Shown: positions 7,707 through 16,319 of the stretch, in pieces
Position numbering within the stretch: position 1 is the first letter of the stretch
Layout: every line of letters begins with the position of its first letter
DNA from: Microbacterium sp. W4I20
GTDB taxonomy: Bacteria; Actinomycetota; Actinomycetes; Actinomycetales; Microbacteriaceae
Assembly (NCBI RefSeq): GCF_030816505.1
Contig: NZ_JAUSYB010000001.1
Span: 744,001 to 808,000, forward strand
Direction: 5' to 3'
Length of the DNA stretch: 64,000 nt
The notes under the pieces: model-generated
Told to the model about the DNA's origin: nothing
The model's database searches: none
The model's input: only the letters and a program-made list of their open reading frames with translations
Position numbers and translations under genes: made by a program

Positions 7707-9650
7707 TCACTTCTGAGCGGGTTGGCGCTGCCGGGTCTGCGAGCCGCGGAGGTAGACGTAGTCGTGGTGCTTCGCGACTCTTCCGTCTCCGGCGGCCCGC
7801 CCGTGCAGTCGTCGCCAGACCCAGGGCAGGGCGTGACGACGCCACCAGGCTCCGGCGCTGATCGATTCGTGCTCGTGGAGAGCGGCATCGAGTGCACCGA
7901 GCGCGTCCGCATGAGGGACACCGAGCACCTCACCGGCTCGATAGGCGAGAAATCGGTGTCCGCGACTGCTGAGGTGCACCAGGTCTTCCCCCCAGTGGGG
8001 TCGATCCGGGAGTTCGGGATAGAGGTCCGTGTCGATCAGGATCGCGCCCGTGCGTGCCGCGATCCCGGCCAGCGCGGTCGCGAAGGCGCTGAACCGCCTC
8101 GTGTAGATCGATGCCGCACGCCTGCGGGGCAGGAACGGCGTCAGCAGCACGACATCCGCCCCGGTCTCGCGCAGTCGATGCACCGCCGTCTCGAGCCGTG
8201 CCGCCAGGGCCCCGACGTCGACGCGGTGCTTCACCAGGTCGTTCGCGCCGACGAGGATCGACACGAGATCCGGGCGCAGTTCGAGCGCCCGGTCCAGCTG
8301 AGATCCACACACGTCGCTCACACGCTTGGACCGGATGGCGAGGTTCGCGTAGTGGACTCCACCGCGCGCGGCCAGCAGCAGCGCCAGTCGATCGGCCCAC
8401 CCGCGCAGCGCTCCATCCGGTGCGGGGTCGCAGAGGCCCTCGGTGAGCGAGTCGCCGAGCGCGACGTAGCGATCCCAGCGAGGTGCGGCGATCGGGGCCG
8501 TGGGCTCCGGGCGCACCAGGCGGCGAGCGCGCGCGGCCCCGTCGGCCCGACGCAGGGAGCGGGCATCATCGAAGTGCTCGAGGAGCTGACCGCACACGCT
8601 CGCCCAACTGCGTCCCTGCACGGCTTCGCGCCCCGCCTCTCCGAACGCCCGCCGCTTGCGCGTGTCACCCGCGAGGTCGGCCACGCGCATCCGCAGATCC
8701 TCGAGGTCTCCCGGCCGGTACAGCCAGCCGTCGATCCCCATGCGGACGAGGTCGAGCGGTCCGCCTCGCCCGGTAGCCACCACGGGCACGCCGCTCGCAT
8801 GCGCCTCCTGCAGGGTCTGCCCGAAGGTCTCGCTCTCGCCCGGGTGCACGAACACGTCGAAGGAGGCCATGGCCGCGGCGAGCGCCTCGCCGTCGAGGTG
8901 GCCGAGGAACAGCGCCTCGGGGAACAGGCTCTCGAGCCGCGGCCGGCTCGGCCCGTCGCCGACGATCACGAGGCGCGTCCCGGGGATGTCGCGGAGGACG
9001 GCGAGATCCTCGACCTGCTTCTCCGGAGCCAGGCGTCCGACGTAGCCGATCACGACCTCCGCTCCCCATTCCGCCCGCAGGGCACCGTTGCGGCGGGACG
9101 GCTGGAAGCGCTCGGCATCCACTCCCCTGCCCCAGCGTCGGACGCGGTCCACGCCGAGCGACGCGAGTTGCTGTGCGGACTCCGCCGAAGGCGCGAGCGT
9201 CAGGGTCGCGCGGCGGTGCAGCCGCGCGATGTGCGTCTGGGCGATGCCGGTCGTCGCGGCGACCCGATAGCGCTCGGTGTAGGCCGCCACATCGGTCTGG
9301 TAGGCAGCGACCGAGGCCACGTCGAGGCGCTCCGCCGCCAGCACGCCGCGCCACCCGAGGGCGAAGGGGGACGCGAGGTGCACGACGTCGGGCTCGAACC
9401 TGCGCAGAGAGGCGGCGACCCGGTGCGCCGTCGACGTGCCGACCCGCACGTTCCGGTAGCCGGGCAGGGCGAGGCTCGGGATCGCCTCGACGAGCGCTCC
9501 GCTCACCTCGCCGGGAATCCCGGCCGCGGCCGGTGCGAGGACGTGCGCCTCGTGTCCCCGGTGCTCGAGGTGCCGCAGGATCTGCAGCACCGATCCGGTG
9601 ACGCCGTTCATGTGCGGAAGGAAGGACTCCGTGACGATCGCTACTCTCAC
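7707..9650 (-). CDS. glycosyltransferase (GT4) fused to an SGNH/GDSL hydrolase
   Basis: The 647-residue protein has two domains. Residues 1 to about 375 are a GT-B family 4 glycosyltransferase: MRVAIVTESFLPHMNGV with the acceptor-side glycines, VIGYVGRLAPEKQVEDL, and the donor-binding FVHPGESETFGQTLQEAHASGVPVVATGRGGP. From about residue 394 an SGNH hydrolase starts with YVALGDSLTEG (nucleophile Ser near residue 400), followed by SILVGANDL (block III) and DLVHLSSRGH (catalytic Asp and His). No signal peptide or membrane segment is seen. The pair could transfer a sugar and remove or add an acyl group on one glycolipid or glycan; that is inference. Start is GTG after TGAGGGT. Confidence 0.9.
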   Translation of the reverse strand: MRVAIVTESFLPHMNGVTGSVLQILRHLEHRGHEAHVLAPAAAGIPGEVSGALVEAIPSLALPGYRNVRVGTSTAHRVAASLRRFEPDVVHLASPFALGWRGVLAAERLDVASVAAYQTDVAAYTERYRVAATTGIAQTHIARLHRRATLTLAPSAESAQQLASLGVDRVRRWGRGVDAERFQPSRRNGALRAEWGAEVVIGYVGRLAPEKQVEDLAVLRDIPGTRLVIVGDGPSRPRLESLFPEALFLGHLDGEALAAAMASFDVFVHPGESETFGQTLQEAHASGVPVVATGRGGPLDLVRMGIDGWLYRPGDLEDLRMRVADLAGDTRKRRAFGEAGREAVQGRSWASVCGQLLEHFDDARSLRRADGAARARRLVRPEPTAPIAAPRWDRYVALGDSLTEGLCDPAPDGALRGWADRLALLLAARGGVHYANLAIRSKRVSDVCGSQLDRALELRPDLVSILVGANDLVKHRVDVGALAARLETAVHRLRETGADVVLLTPFLPRRRAASIYTRRFSAFATALAGIAARTGAILIDTDLYPELPDRPHWGEDLVHLSSRGHRFLAYRAGEVLGVPHADALGALDAALHEHESISAGAWWRRHALPWVWRRLHGRAAGDGRVAKHHDYVYLRGSQTRQRQPAQK

Positions 9651-9781
9651 ACCCTCAGGATGACGTCACCGCGCGCACCCGCTCTCCGAAAACGGCCTTC
9701 GCCACCAGATGTTCACCGGATGCTGGACCGCAGGTCACCGGCTATCCGGTCTTTGGTTCCTGTTCACCGCGGCCGTACACA

Positions 9782-10375
9782 GTGTTCTCCGTGCCGACCG
9801 ACCTGCTCGCCGAATCGCTCACGGGTCCCTGGAGTCTCGTCCTGATGAGCGTGCTGGTGCTGGGCGACGCCTTCTTCGTGGTGGTGCCTGGGGAGATCGC
9901 CGTGACGGCACTCGGCGCATTCGCCGTCTCGAACGGTGCCCCTCCCCTGTGGGCTGTCATCGTCTGCGCCGCCGTCGCGGCCGCGCTCGGTGACGCCTGC
10001 TGCTATCTGATCGGACGGGCCGTCGGCACCGAGCGCTGGAGATGGATGCGCACCCCTCGCGTGCAGCAGGCGCTCGCCTGGGCGCAGCGCCGGCTCGACG
10101 GCGGAACGGCCACCGTGCTCTTCACCGCCCGCTTCGTCCCCTTCGCCCGGCTCGCCGTCAACCTGGTCGCCGGAGCATCCCGCATCCATCCCCCGCGCTA
10201 TCTGGCGCTCGTCACCCTCGCCGCGACGGCATGGGCCGCGTACCAGGCTGCCATGGGCGCGGTCATCGCGACGATCATCCCCGGCGGGCCCCTCGTGGCC
10301 GTACCCGTGTCGATCGCCGTCGCCGTCGCGGTGGGGGTCCTGATCGATGCGGTCATCCGCCGAGCGCGGCGCTGA
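9782..10375 (+). CDS. DedA/VTT-domain membrane protein
   Basis: The 197-residue protein has four to five hydrophobic helices and the DedA core: an N-terminal VVVPGEIAVTALGAFA segment, GDACCYLIGRAVGTERWR, and FTARFVPFARLAVNLVAGASR, equivalent to the conserved FxxRxxPxxR...xG motif. The family moves polyprenyl-phosphate or other lipid carriers across the membrane. The start is GTG at 9782 or 9791. It shares its upstream region divergently with the glycosyltransferase fusion, so a joint role in envelope glycan assembly is possible but unproven. Confidence 0.88.
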   Translation: MFSVPTDLLAESLTGPWSLVLMSVLVLGDAFFVVVPGEIAVTALGAFAVSNGAPPLWAVIVCAAVAAALGDACCYLIGRAVGTERWRWMRTPRVQQALAWAQRRLDGGTATVLFTARFVPFARLAVNLVAGASRIHPPRYLALVTLAATAWAAYQAAMGAVIATIIPGGPLVAVPVSIAVAVAVGVLIDAVIRRARR

Positions 10376-10400
10376 TCTCCCCCTCACAGCGGGCGTGCTC

Positions 10401-10406
10401 TAGGCT
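10401..10406 (+). promoter_or_regulatory. -10 element (TAGGCT) of leaderless DUF5302 gene
   Basis: TAGGCT is followed by CGGGGC and the ATG at 10413, the same 6-nt spacing as at dapB and others here. Confidence 0.6.
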
Positions 10407-10412
10407 CGGGGC

Positions 10413-10589
10413 ATGAGCACCGAAGAAGGCGCCACCTCCTCCGAGGAGATGAAGCGCAAGTTCAAGGAAGCGCTCGAGAAGAAGAACGCGCACCACCGGC
10501 AGGGCGAGTCGCACCTCGACGGCGATTCCGCCGTGCACGGCGCGGCTGCCCCGCAGACGCGGCGCGAGTTCCGACGCAAGAGCGGTTGA
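10413..10589 (+). CDS. DUF5302 family small protein
   Basis: This 58-residue charged protein starts MSTEEGATSSEEMKRKFKEAL and ends TRREFRRKSG. An acidic start, an amphipathic Lys/Glu helix, a His-rich middle (HHRQGESHLDGDSAVHG) and the basic tail RREFRRKSG resemble the actinobacterial DUF5302 family, whose function is unknown. It stands alone between two good signals: a leaderless-type -10 element 6 nt before ATG, and a strong hairpin 8 nt after the stop. This supports a real monocistronic gene. Confidence 0.85.
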   Translation: MSTEEGATSSEEMKRKFKEALEKKNAHHRQGESHLDGDSAVHGAAAPQTRREFRRKSG

Positions 10590-10596
10590 CCACACG

Positions 10597-10638
10597 GATG
10601 CGGGAGCCGGTATCGTCCGGCTCCCGCATCCTCTTTTT
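10597..10638 (+). terminator. intrinsic terminator after the DUF5302 gene
   Basis: A perfect 14-bp stem (GATGCGGGAGCCGG and its complement) with a 6-nt loop is followed by CTCTTTTT. It is the clearest classical terminator in the window and may also serve the convergent dctA. Confidence 0.9.
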
Positions 10639-10658
10639 CGCTCCAGGTTCTGCGTGAT

Positions 10659-12095
10659 TCAGACCTGCGCTGCGCGATCCCTCGCCCGCTGCTCCTTCGC
10701 CGTCATCTCCGCGACCGCCGATTCGCTGAGCTCCTGCACTCCTGCAGCGTGCGGTGCGTCGGACATCCCGTGTCCGTCTACGCCGTCCATCAGCGACTCG
10801 TCGAAGGGAAGCTCTCCGCTGAGCACCCGGCCGACGCGATCGCGGTCGATCTGCTTCGTCCAGGTGCCGATGAGGAGTGTGGCCACCGCGTTGCCGGTGA
10901 AGTTCGTCAGGGCGCGGCCCTCCGACATGAAGCGGTCGATCCCGACGATCACGCCAACGCCGTCGACCAGGTCGGGGCGGTAGGCCTGAAGGCCGCCGGC
11001 CAGGGTTGCGAGTCCCGCTCCGGTGACTCCGGCTGCTCCCTTGCTCGCGATGATCATGAAGACCAGCAGGCCGATCTGCTCGCCGATCGACATCGGCTGC
11101 CCCATGCCCGTCGCGATGAAGAGCGACGCCATCGTCAGGTAGATCGCCGTGCCGTCGAGGTTGAACGAGTAGCCGGTCGGAACAGTGATGCCGACGACGG
11201 GCTTGGAAACGCCGACGTGCTCCATCTTCGCGATCAGGCGAGGCAGCGCGGACTCCGAGGAGGACGTCCCGACGATCAGCAGGTACTCGCGGGCCAGATA
11301 CTTGATCAGCGAGAAGATGTTGACCCGGGTGACCGCGAAGAGCAGGGCGCCCAGCACCACCACGATGAACACGATGCACGTGATGTAGAAGGCGATCATC
11401 AGGATGCCGAGGCTCCAGATCGCCGCGACGCCCGTCTTGCCGACGACTGCGGCGATGGCTCCGAACGCACCGAGTGGCGCGAGCCACAGGATCATGCCGA
11501 GAATGCGGAACACCAGCTTCTGAAGCTGCTTCACCGCGTCCATGATCGGGGCGCCCCGCTCGCCGAGTCCCTGCAGCGCGAAGCCGACGAGAAGCGCGAT
11601 GAACAGGACCTGCAGCACGCTCTCGCCCGTGAAGGCCGAGAAGAATGTCGCGGGGATGATGCCGAGGATGAACTCCTGCGTCGTCTTCGCCTCGCCCTCC
11701 GCCTCATACGAGGAGCCGGCCATGTCCAGGCCCGCGCCCGGGTGGATGATGTTGCCGACGACCAGGCCGATCGCGAGGGCGAAGGTCGACATCACCATGA
11801 AGTACAGCAGCGCCAGACCGCCGATCTTCCCGACGGTGGCCGCTTTCGCGATGGATCCGACCCCCACCACGATGGTGCAGAAGATGATCGGCGCGATCAT
11901 CATCTTGATCAGCGCGACGAACCCCTTGCCGATCGGCTCGAAGCTCTGACCGACCTCGGGCCAGATGAGCCCGACCAGCGCACCGAGCACGACGGCGATG
12001 ATCACCGACACGTACAGCCAGGTGTGCCGGTCCCAGGAATGCTTGCCGCGCCGCCAGTTGAAGCCCGGCAGACTGAAACCCGTTGTAATGGCCAT
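10659..12095 (-). CDS. dctA: C4-dicarboxylate:cation symporter (DctA type)
   Basis: The 478-residue protein belongs to the dicarboxylate/amino acid:cation symporter family: IGKGFVALIKMMIAPIIFCTIVVGV, a Ser-rich SSSESALPRLIAKME hairpin, VPTGYSFNLDGTAIYLTMASLFIA and FTGNAVATLLIG. These form the substrate and Na+/H+ sites. DctA imports succinate, fumarate and malate. The C-terminal 60 residues are soluble and divergent. ATG is preceded by GAGGAGGAAAC. It is divergent from a DcuS/DcuR-like two-component system, the usual partner of C4-dicarboxylate transporters, so induction by external dicarboxylates through that system is likely. Confidence 0.95.
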   Translation of the reverse strand: MAITTGFSLPGFNWRRGKHSWDRHTWLYVSVIIAVVLGALVGLIWPEVGQSFEPIGKGFVALIKMMIAPIIFCTIVVGVGSIAKAATVGKIGGLALLYFMVMSTFALAIGLVVGNIIHPGAGLDMAGSSYEAEGEAKTTQEFILGIIPATFFSAFTGESVLQVLFIALLVGFALQGLGERGAPIMDAVKQLQKLVFRILGMILWLAPLGAFGAIAAVVGKTGVAAIWSLGILMIAFYITCIVFIVVVLGALLFAVTRVNIFSLIKYLAREYLLIVGTSSSESALPRLIAKMEHVGVSKPVVGITVPTGYSFNLDGTAIYLTMASLFIATGMGQPMSIGEQIGLLVFMIIASKGAAGVTGAGLATLAGGLQAYRPDLVDGVGVIVGIDRFMSEGRALTNFTGNAVATLLIGTWTKQIDRDRVGRVLSGELPFDESLMDGVDGHGMSDAPHAAGVQELSESAVAEMTAKEQRARDRAAQV

Positions 12096-12239
12096 GTTTC
12101 CTCCTCGATCATGAACGTCGTCGTGTCATGTGCGGCGGCTTCCGCGTCGCCGATCACCCTCACCGTCGCCGACTTCCCACGGCGACGCGATTTGTGGTCG
12201 TATTGGTCACTACCGAGCACCGACGACCGGAGGGATGCG

Positions 12240-13526
12240 ATGGCACCTGTGCCAGGAAGCCGCAGCGCCGCCTCCCGCGTCTTCGCCGTGCTCCTTGTGG
12301 CAGCCGTCGTCATCGGCGCACTCGTCGCCGTCTATCTCGTGGTCGAGGCGCAGCGCGCCATCCGAGCCGAGGCCGAGCGGGTCACGGCGGCCACCGCCAT
12401 CGCCCTCGCGTCATCCCCCGACGCGGTATCGGCGCTGGGTGCCGGTGACGAGGCGCGCGCCACGCGACTGCTCGAGCCGTACGCGACCAACGTCGTCGAC
12501 GACGCCGGACTCGACTTCATCACCGTCATGACCGTGGAGGGGACGCGCGTGACGCACCCCGACCCCGAGCAGATCGGCGGTCAGTACCTGGGCACGATCC
12601 CCGACGAGCCTCGCGCCCTCACAGAGGAGTTCACCGGCACCCTCGGACCATCCGTCCGGACGATCGTGCCGGTGCGTGACGCCGGCGGGGCACTCATCGG
12701 CTGGGTGGCGGCGGGAGTGACCACCGAGTCGATCACCGAGACGCTGGTCCGACGGCTCCCCCTCACGCTCGGGATCACGGCGGGTCTGATCGCGCTCGGG
12801 GCCGGCGGCGCTCTGATCGCACGACGGGCCACGCGACGCATCGCGGGCGATCTTCCACCCGGGCAGGTGCGCGATGCGGTGTCGTCGTACGAATCGATCC
12901 GCACCCTCGGCGAGGCGCTGCGCGCACAGACCCACGAGCACGGGAATCGGATGCACACCGCCGTCGCCCTGCTCGAGCTCGGTCGGCGCGACGAAGCGAT
13001 CGAGATCCTCACCGAGACGTCGCGGCAGAGCCAGTCGCTCGTCGACCAGGTCACGGCACGACGGCACGGCGATCCCGCCGTCGGCGCACTGCTGCTCGGG
13101 AAGGCCTCACAGGCGAAGGAGCGCGGGATCGACTGGCGGCTGCACCTCGACCCTGACGCGCCTCGATCTCCGCTGTCCACCGTCGACAGCGTCTCGGTGC
13201 TCGGGAACCTGGTGGACAACGCCATGGATGCGGCCGCCGACTCGGCCGACCGCTGGGTCGAGGTCTCGCTGAATTCCGCCGCGGACGGCGGGATCGTGCT
13301 CGAGGTGTCGGACAGCGGCCCCGGTGTTCCGCCGGCCTTGCGCGAGCAGATCTTCGCGCAGGGGTTCTCGACCAAGCCTGCCGGTGCTCAGGGACGCGGA
13401 GTCGGCCTCGCACTCGTGCGTTCGGTGGTGACCGGAGCGGGAGGCGATGTCACCGTGAGCACCGACCCGACCACATTCCGAGTCGTTCTCCCCGCGGCGA
13501 CCGGCACTCGGAGGCAGGGATCGTGA
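12240..13526 (+). CDS. sensor histidine kinase, DcuS/CitA-like
   Basis: The 428-residue kinase has one membrane helix (about residues 11-34), an extracytoplasmic PAS-like sensor of the DcuS/CitA class (about 35-170, with FITVMTVEGTRVTHPDPEQIGG and VRTIVPVRDAGGALIGWVAAGV), a second helix (about 173-195), a dimerisation helix with the phosphoacceptor His in QTHEHGNRMH (His232), and an HATPase domain (VLGNLVDNAMDAAADS, VSDSGPGVPP, GRGVGLALVRSV). It lacks the cytoplasmic PAS domain of E. coli DcuS. ATG follows GGAGGGATGCG. The stop overlaps the regulator's GTG by 4 nt. Sensing of C4-dicarboxylates or citrate is inferred from divergent dctA. Confidence 0.93.
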   Translation: MAPVPGSRSAASRVFAVLLVAAVVIGALVAVYLVVEAQRAIRAEAERVTAATAIALASSPDAVSALGAGDEARATRLLEPYATNVVDDAGLDFITVMTVEGTRVTHPDPEQIGGQYLGTIPDEPRALTEEFTGTLGPSVRTIVPVRDAGGALIGWVAAGVTTESITETLVRRLPLTLGITAGLIALGAGGALIARRATRRIAGDLPPGQVRDAVSSYESIRTLGEALRAQTHEHGNRMHTAVALLELGRRDEAIEILTETSRQSQSLVDQVTARRHGDPAVGALLLGKASQAKERGIDWRLHLDPDAPRSPLSTVDSVSVLGNLVDNAMDAAADSADRWVEVSLNSAADGGIVLEVSDSGPGVPPALREQIFAQGFSTKPAGAQGRGVGLALVRSVVTGAGGDVTVSTDPTTFRVVLPAATGTRRQGS

Positions 13527-14203
13527 TCCGCGTGTTGCTGGTCGACGACGACGCGCTGACCCTGGAGCTGCACCGCGACTACGTGGCGCGCCTGGACGGA
13601 TTCGTCGTCTCCGGCGAGTGCAGCGGGGCACGCGCCGCCGTGAGCGCGGTCCTGGATCGCGAGGGCCCGACCGGCTTCGACCTCGTGCTGCTCGACATCA
13701 CGATGCCGGACGGATCGGGCATCGACGTGCTCCGCGCGCTGCGCGCCCGCGCGGCATCCGTCGACGTGATCGCCATCACGGGCGTCCGCGATGCCGACAC
13801 CGTGCGGCAGATGGCGACGCTCGGTGTCTTCCAATACCTGGTGAAGCCGTTTCCGTTCGCCGTCTTCGCCGAGCGGATGGCGCAGTTCCGGACGCATCAC
13901 GACCAGGCACGGTCGACGGAGGGCGCGGCGACGCAGTCCGAGATCGACGCTCTGCTCGGACGGGCGACGGGCGCGATCGCGCTTCCGAAGGGGCTGTCGT
14001 CGGGGTCGTTGGAGAAGGTCAGCGCTGCGCTGCGCACCGTCGGCCCGCTCTCGGCGAGCGAGGCGGCAGAGCGGCTCGGGATGTCCCGCGTGTCGGTGCG
14101 CCGCTACCTCGAGCACCTCGTCGCGGAAGGTGTCATCGTGCGCTCGGCCCGCTACGGCACCCGAGGACGACCGGAGACGGAGTATCGATGGAACCGCGAC
14201 TAG
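13523..14203 (+). CDS. response regulator, DcuR/CitB-like
   Basis: The 226-residue protein has a receiver domain (VLLVDDDALTLELHRDYV, phosphoacceptor Asp58 in LVLLDITMPDGSG, conserved Lys in YLVKPFPF) and a C-terminal helix-turn-helix, ASEAAERLGMSRVSVRRYLEHL, followed by a wing-like GRPETEYRW. This is the usual form of regulators paired with CitA/DcuS kinases. It is coupled to the kinase by a GTGA overlap and likely activates the divergent dctA promoter in 12096-12239. Confidence 0.93.
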   Translation: MIRVLLVDDDALTLELHRDYVARLDGFVVSGECSGARAAVSAVLDREGPTGFDLVLLDITMPDGSGIDVLRALRARAASVDVIAITGVRDADTVRQMATLGVFQYLVKPFPFAVFAERMAQFRTHHDQARSTEGAATQSEIDALLGRATGAIALPKGLSSGSLEKVSAALRTVGPLSASEAAERLGMSRVSVRRYLEHLVAEGVIVRSARYGTRGRPETEYRWNRD

Positions 14204-14221
14204 CCGCCGTGAACCGAGCCC

Positions 14222-15574
14222 TCAGCGGGGAAGACGTCCCTCGTGCAACAGCTTCTCCGGATCGGCGACGGCTCTGACAGCCCGCAGCCTGTCGATCTCG
14301 GCCGGGGTGCCGCAGCGGTCGAGCGTCTGGCCGGGCTCGAGGTACGTGGGCACGATGCGGCCGGCCTCCGCGGGGCCCAGGAGAGCGCGGAAACCCGCGA
14401 GGCTTCGGTCGCCCGGTTCGCTCGGCGCCCCGGGGAACACCGGGACCAGGGCGTGCAGCAGCCACTCGACGGATTCCAGGGATGCGAAGCCGCTTCGACG
14501 TGGCTCGTTCAGCGCGCCGCCGAGCATCCGGATGTCGATGCCCATGATCGGGGCCTGCTCCGGCAGCTCGCGGAAGTCGACCAGGGCATCGATCATCGCG
14601 TCGTCCAGTGCCGTGAGAGCCATCGACGCCCCGCGGCCGGGGGTCGGCTCGGTCGGCTCGGTGGAGGCGGCGGCGAGAGCGGCCTGAGAGGTCGGGCCGG
14701 AGATCTCGCGTCGCACGGCGCCCGCGCGACGCACCCGCTCGATCAGCTCGTCGGCGGTGCCGTCGACGGACAGCGCCTGCACGTCGAGGAAGCTTCTCCC
14801 CCGGATCTCCTCAGGCAGCTGAGGGACGTCAGGCATGCGCATCGAGTTCATGAAGACGTTCAACGAGGCCGGCGCCTCCGCTGCGAGGTCGCGCACGGCG
14901 CGGATCACGGCAGCGGCGTCCGACACATCGAAGGTGAGACCCGCGCCCCACAGCGAGGGTACGCGGACGAGGTTGATCTCGAGGGCCGTGACGATCCCGA
15001 CGATTCCGCCCGCACCGCGCAACGCCCACATCAGCTCGGGATCGCTGTCGTCGTCGACTCGGCCGTGCGTCCCGTCGGGGCGCAGGAGCCACGCGGCGCG
15101 CAGGTTGTCGGAGCCGAGTCCGGCCGTGCGGCTGAACCAGGAGTGACCGCCGCTCAGGCTGTACCCGGCGACGCTGACCACCGGGCTGGTGCCGGCCGGA
15201 GCCGCCCAGCCGGTGCCGTCGAGCGCGGCGACGACCGCGCCCCAGCGCACGCCGCTGCCCACGCGGAGCACCCCGGAATCGACGTCGACGTGAAGCTCGT
15301 CGAACGCCGCCGTGCGCACGATCACCGCGTCGTCGAGAACGCCGGAGGCGCCGTGCCCACTCGGCTGGACCGCGAGCCGGAGGTCCGAGTCGCGGACTGC
15401 GTCGAAGAGCAGCCGCAGATCCGCGACGTCGGCGGGTGCGGCGACAGCGGCAGGGTGCTGTTCGATCGCGAGGTTCCACGGCCACCTGGCCGCCTCGTAC
15501 TCGACATCGCCGGGAAGGAACAGCGAACCGCTCAGACGGTCGCGAAGAGCGTCTGACGAGGAGATCGAAGGCAT
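14222..15574 (-). CDS. FAD-binding oxidoreductase (berberine-bridge-like)
   Basis: The 450-residue protein has the PCMH-type FAD domain (LAIEQHPAAVAAPADVADLRLLFDAVR, PSGHGASGVLDDAVIVRTAAFDELHVD) and the second FAD segment GYSLSGGHSWFSRTAGLGSDNLRAAWLLRPDG. The His in PSGHG is where berberine-bridge-type enzymes attach flavin covalently. The C-terminal substrate domain ends with ADPEKLLHEGRLPR. The substrate is unknown. The start at 15574 gives MPSISSSDALRDRL; ten codons upstream are possible, and no clear ribosome binding site decides it. It converges on the response regulator gene. Confidence 0.88.
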   Translation of the reverse strand: MPSISSSDALRDRLSGSLFLPGDVEYEAARWPWNLAIEQHPAAVAAPADVADLRLLFDAVRDSDLRLAVQPSGHGASGVLDDAVIVRTAAFDELHVDVDSGVLRVGSGVRWGAVVAALDGTGWAAPAGTSPVVSVAGYSLSGGHSWFSRTAGLGSDNLRAAWLLRPDGTHGRVDDDSDPELMWALRGAGGIVGIVTALEINLVRVPSLWGAGLTFDVSDAAAVIRAVRDLAAEAPASLNVFMNSMRMPDVPQLPEEIRGRSFLDVQALSVDGTADELIERVRRAGAVRREISGPTSQAALAAASTEPTEPTPGRGASMALTALDDAMIDALVDFRELPEQAPIMGIDIRMLGGALNEPRRSGFASLESVEWLLHALVPVFPGAPSEPGDRSLAGFRALLGPAEAGRIVPTYLEPGQTLDRCGTPAEIDRLRAVRAVADPEKLLHEGRLPR

Positions 15575-15655
15575 GAGGCCCACGGTAGGACCCCCGTCGG
15601 ACATTCGGCAAGGGCATCATCAGAGCCTCACCGCAGACACGACGGACCGGCCGCG

Positions 15656-16318
15656 TCACTCCCCCGCGAGACCGCCCAGCAGGTGACCGAAGGACCGACC
15701 TTCGCCCAGGTAGGTCGCCGGGTCGTACGGGTCCGCCGCGGTGGCGGCATCGCGACGAGCGATCGACTGGGCCAGTTCCTTCGCGCCCTTCTCGACACGC
15801 TTGGCGAGCGGCGCGACGTCGTCACCCGCACCGCCCCAGTCGCTGGACGCCGCGAACACGCCGGTCGACACGGCATCGGCGTGCAGGTAGGCGAAGAGCG
15901 GACGGATGGCGTAGTCGATCGCCAGCGAATGCCGGGCAGTGCCCGCGTTCGCGCCGATCAGCACCGGCTTCCCCGTGAGCGCGTCCGGATCAAGCACGTC
16001 GATGAACGACTTGAACAGGCCGGAGTAGCTCGTCGAGAAGATCGGCGTCACCGCGATCAGCGCGTCGGCGGAGACCACTGTGTTGATGGCGGTCTCCAGC
16101 GCGGGCGGGGCGAAACCCGTGAGCAGGTTGTTCGTGATGTCGTGCGCGTAATCGCGCAGCTCGATCACATCGACACTCGCCTCGATGCCTTCTCCATCCG
16201 GTCCCTGAGCCAGTCGAAGGGCCTTCACGGTCTCGGCCGCGAGGCGGTCGGCCAGCATTCGAGTCGAGGACGGGTTGGAGAGCCCGGCGGAGACGACCGC
16301 GATCCGACGCAGTGTCAT
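15656..16318 (-). CDS. NAD(P)H-dependent FMN reductase, CE1759-like
   Basis: This 220-residue flavodoxin-like reductase shows the loop VVSAGLSNPSSTRMLADRLAAET (flavin phosphate site), ADALIAVTPIFSTSYSGLFKSFIDVLD and GKPVLIGANAGTARHSLAID. It would supply reduced FMN. It begins 1 nt after the stop of the luciferase-like monooxygenase on the same strand. This pairing is common in actinobacteria and forms a two-component flavin monooxygenase. Confidence 0.9.
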   Translation of the reverse strand: MTLRRIAVVSAGLSNPSSTRMLADRLAAETVKALRLAQGPDGEGIEASVDVIELRDYAHDITNNLLTGFAPPALETAINTVVSADALIAVTPIFSTSYSGLFKSFIDVLDPDALTGKPVLIGANAGTARHSLAIDYAIRPLFAYLHADAVSTGVFAASSDWGGAGDDVAPLAKRVEKGAKELAQSIARRDAATAADPYDPATYLGEGRSFGHLLGGLAGE

Positions 16319-16319
16319 C

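Noticed and set aside
10749..12239. In-frame upstream extension of the histidine kinase across dctA
   Set aside because: It runs antisense through dctA, while a good Shine-Dalgarno and the signal-anchor helix support ATG 12240.
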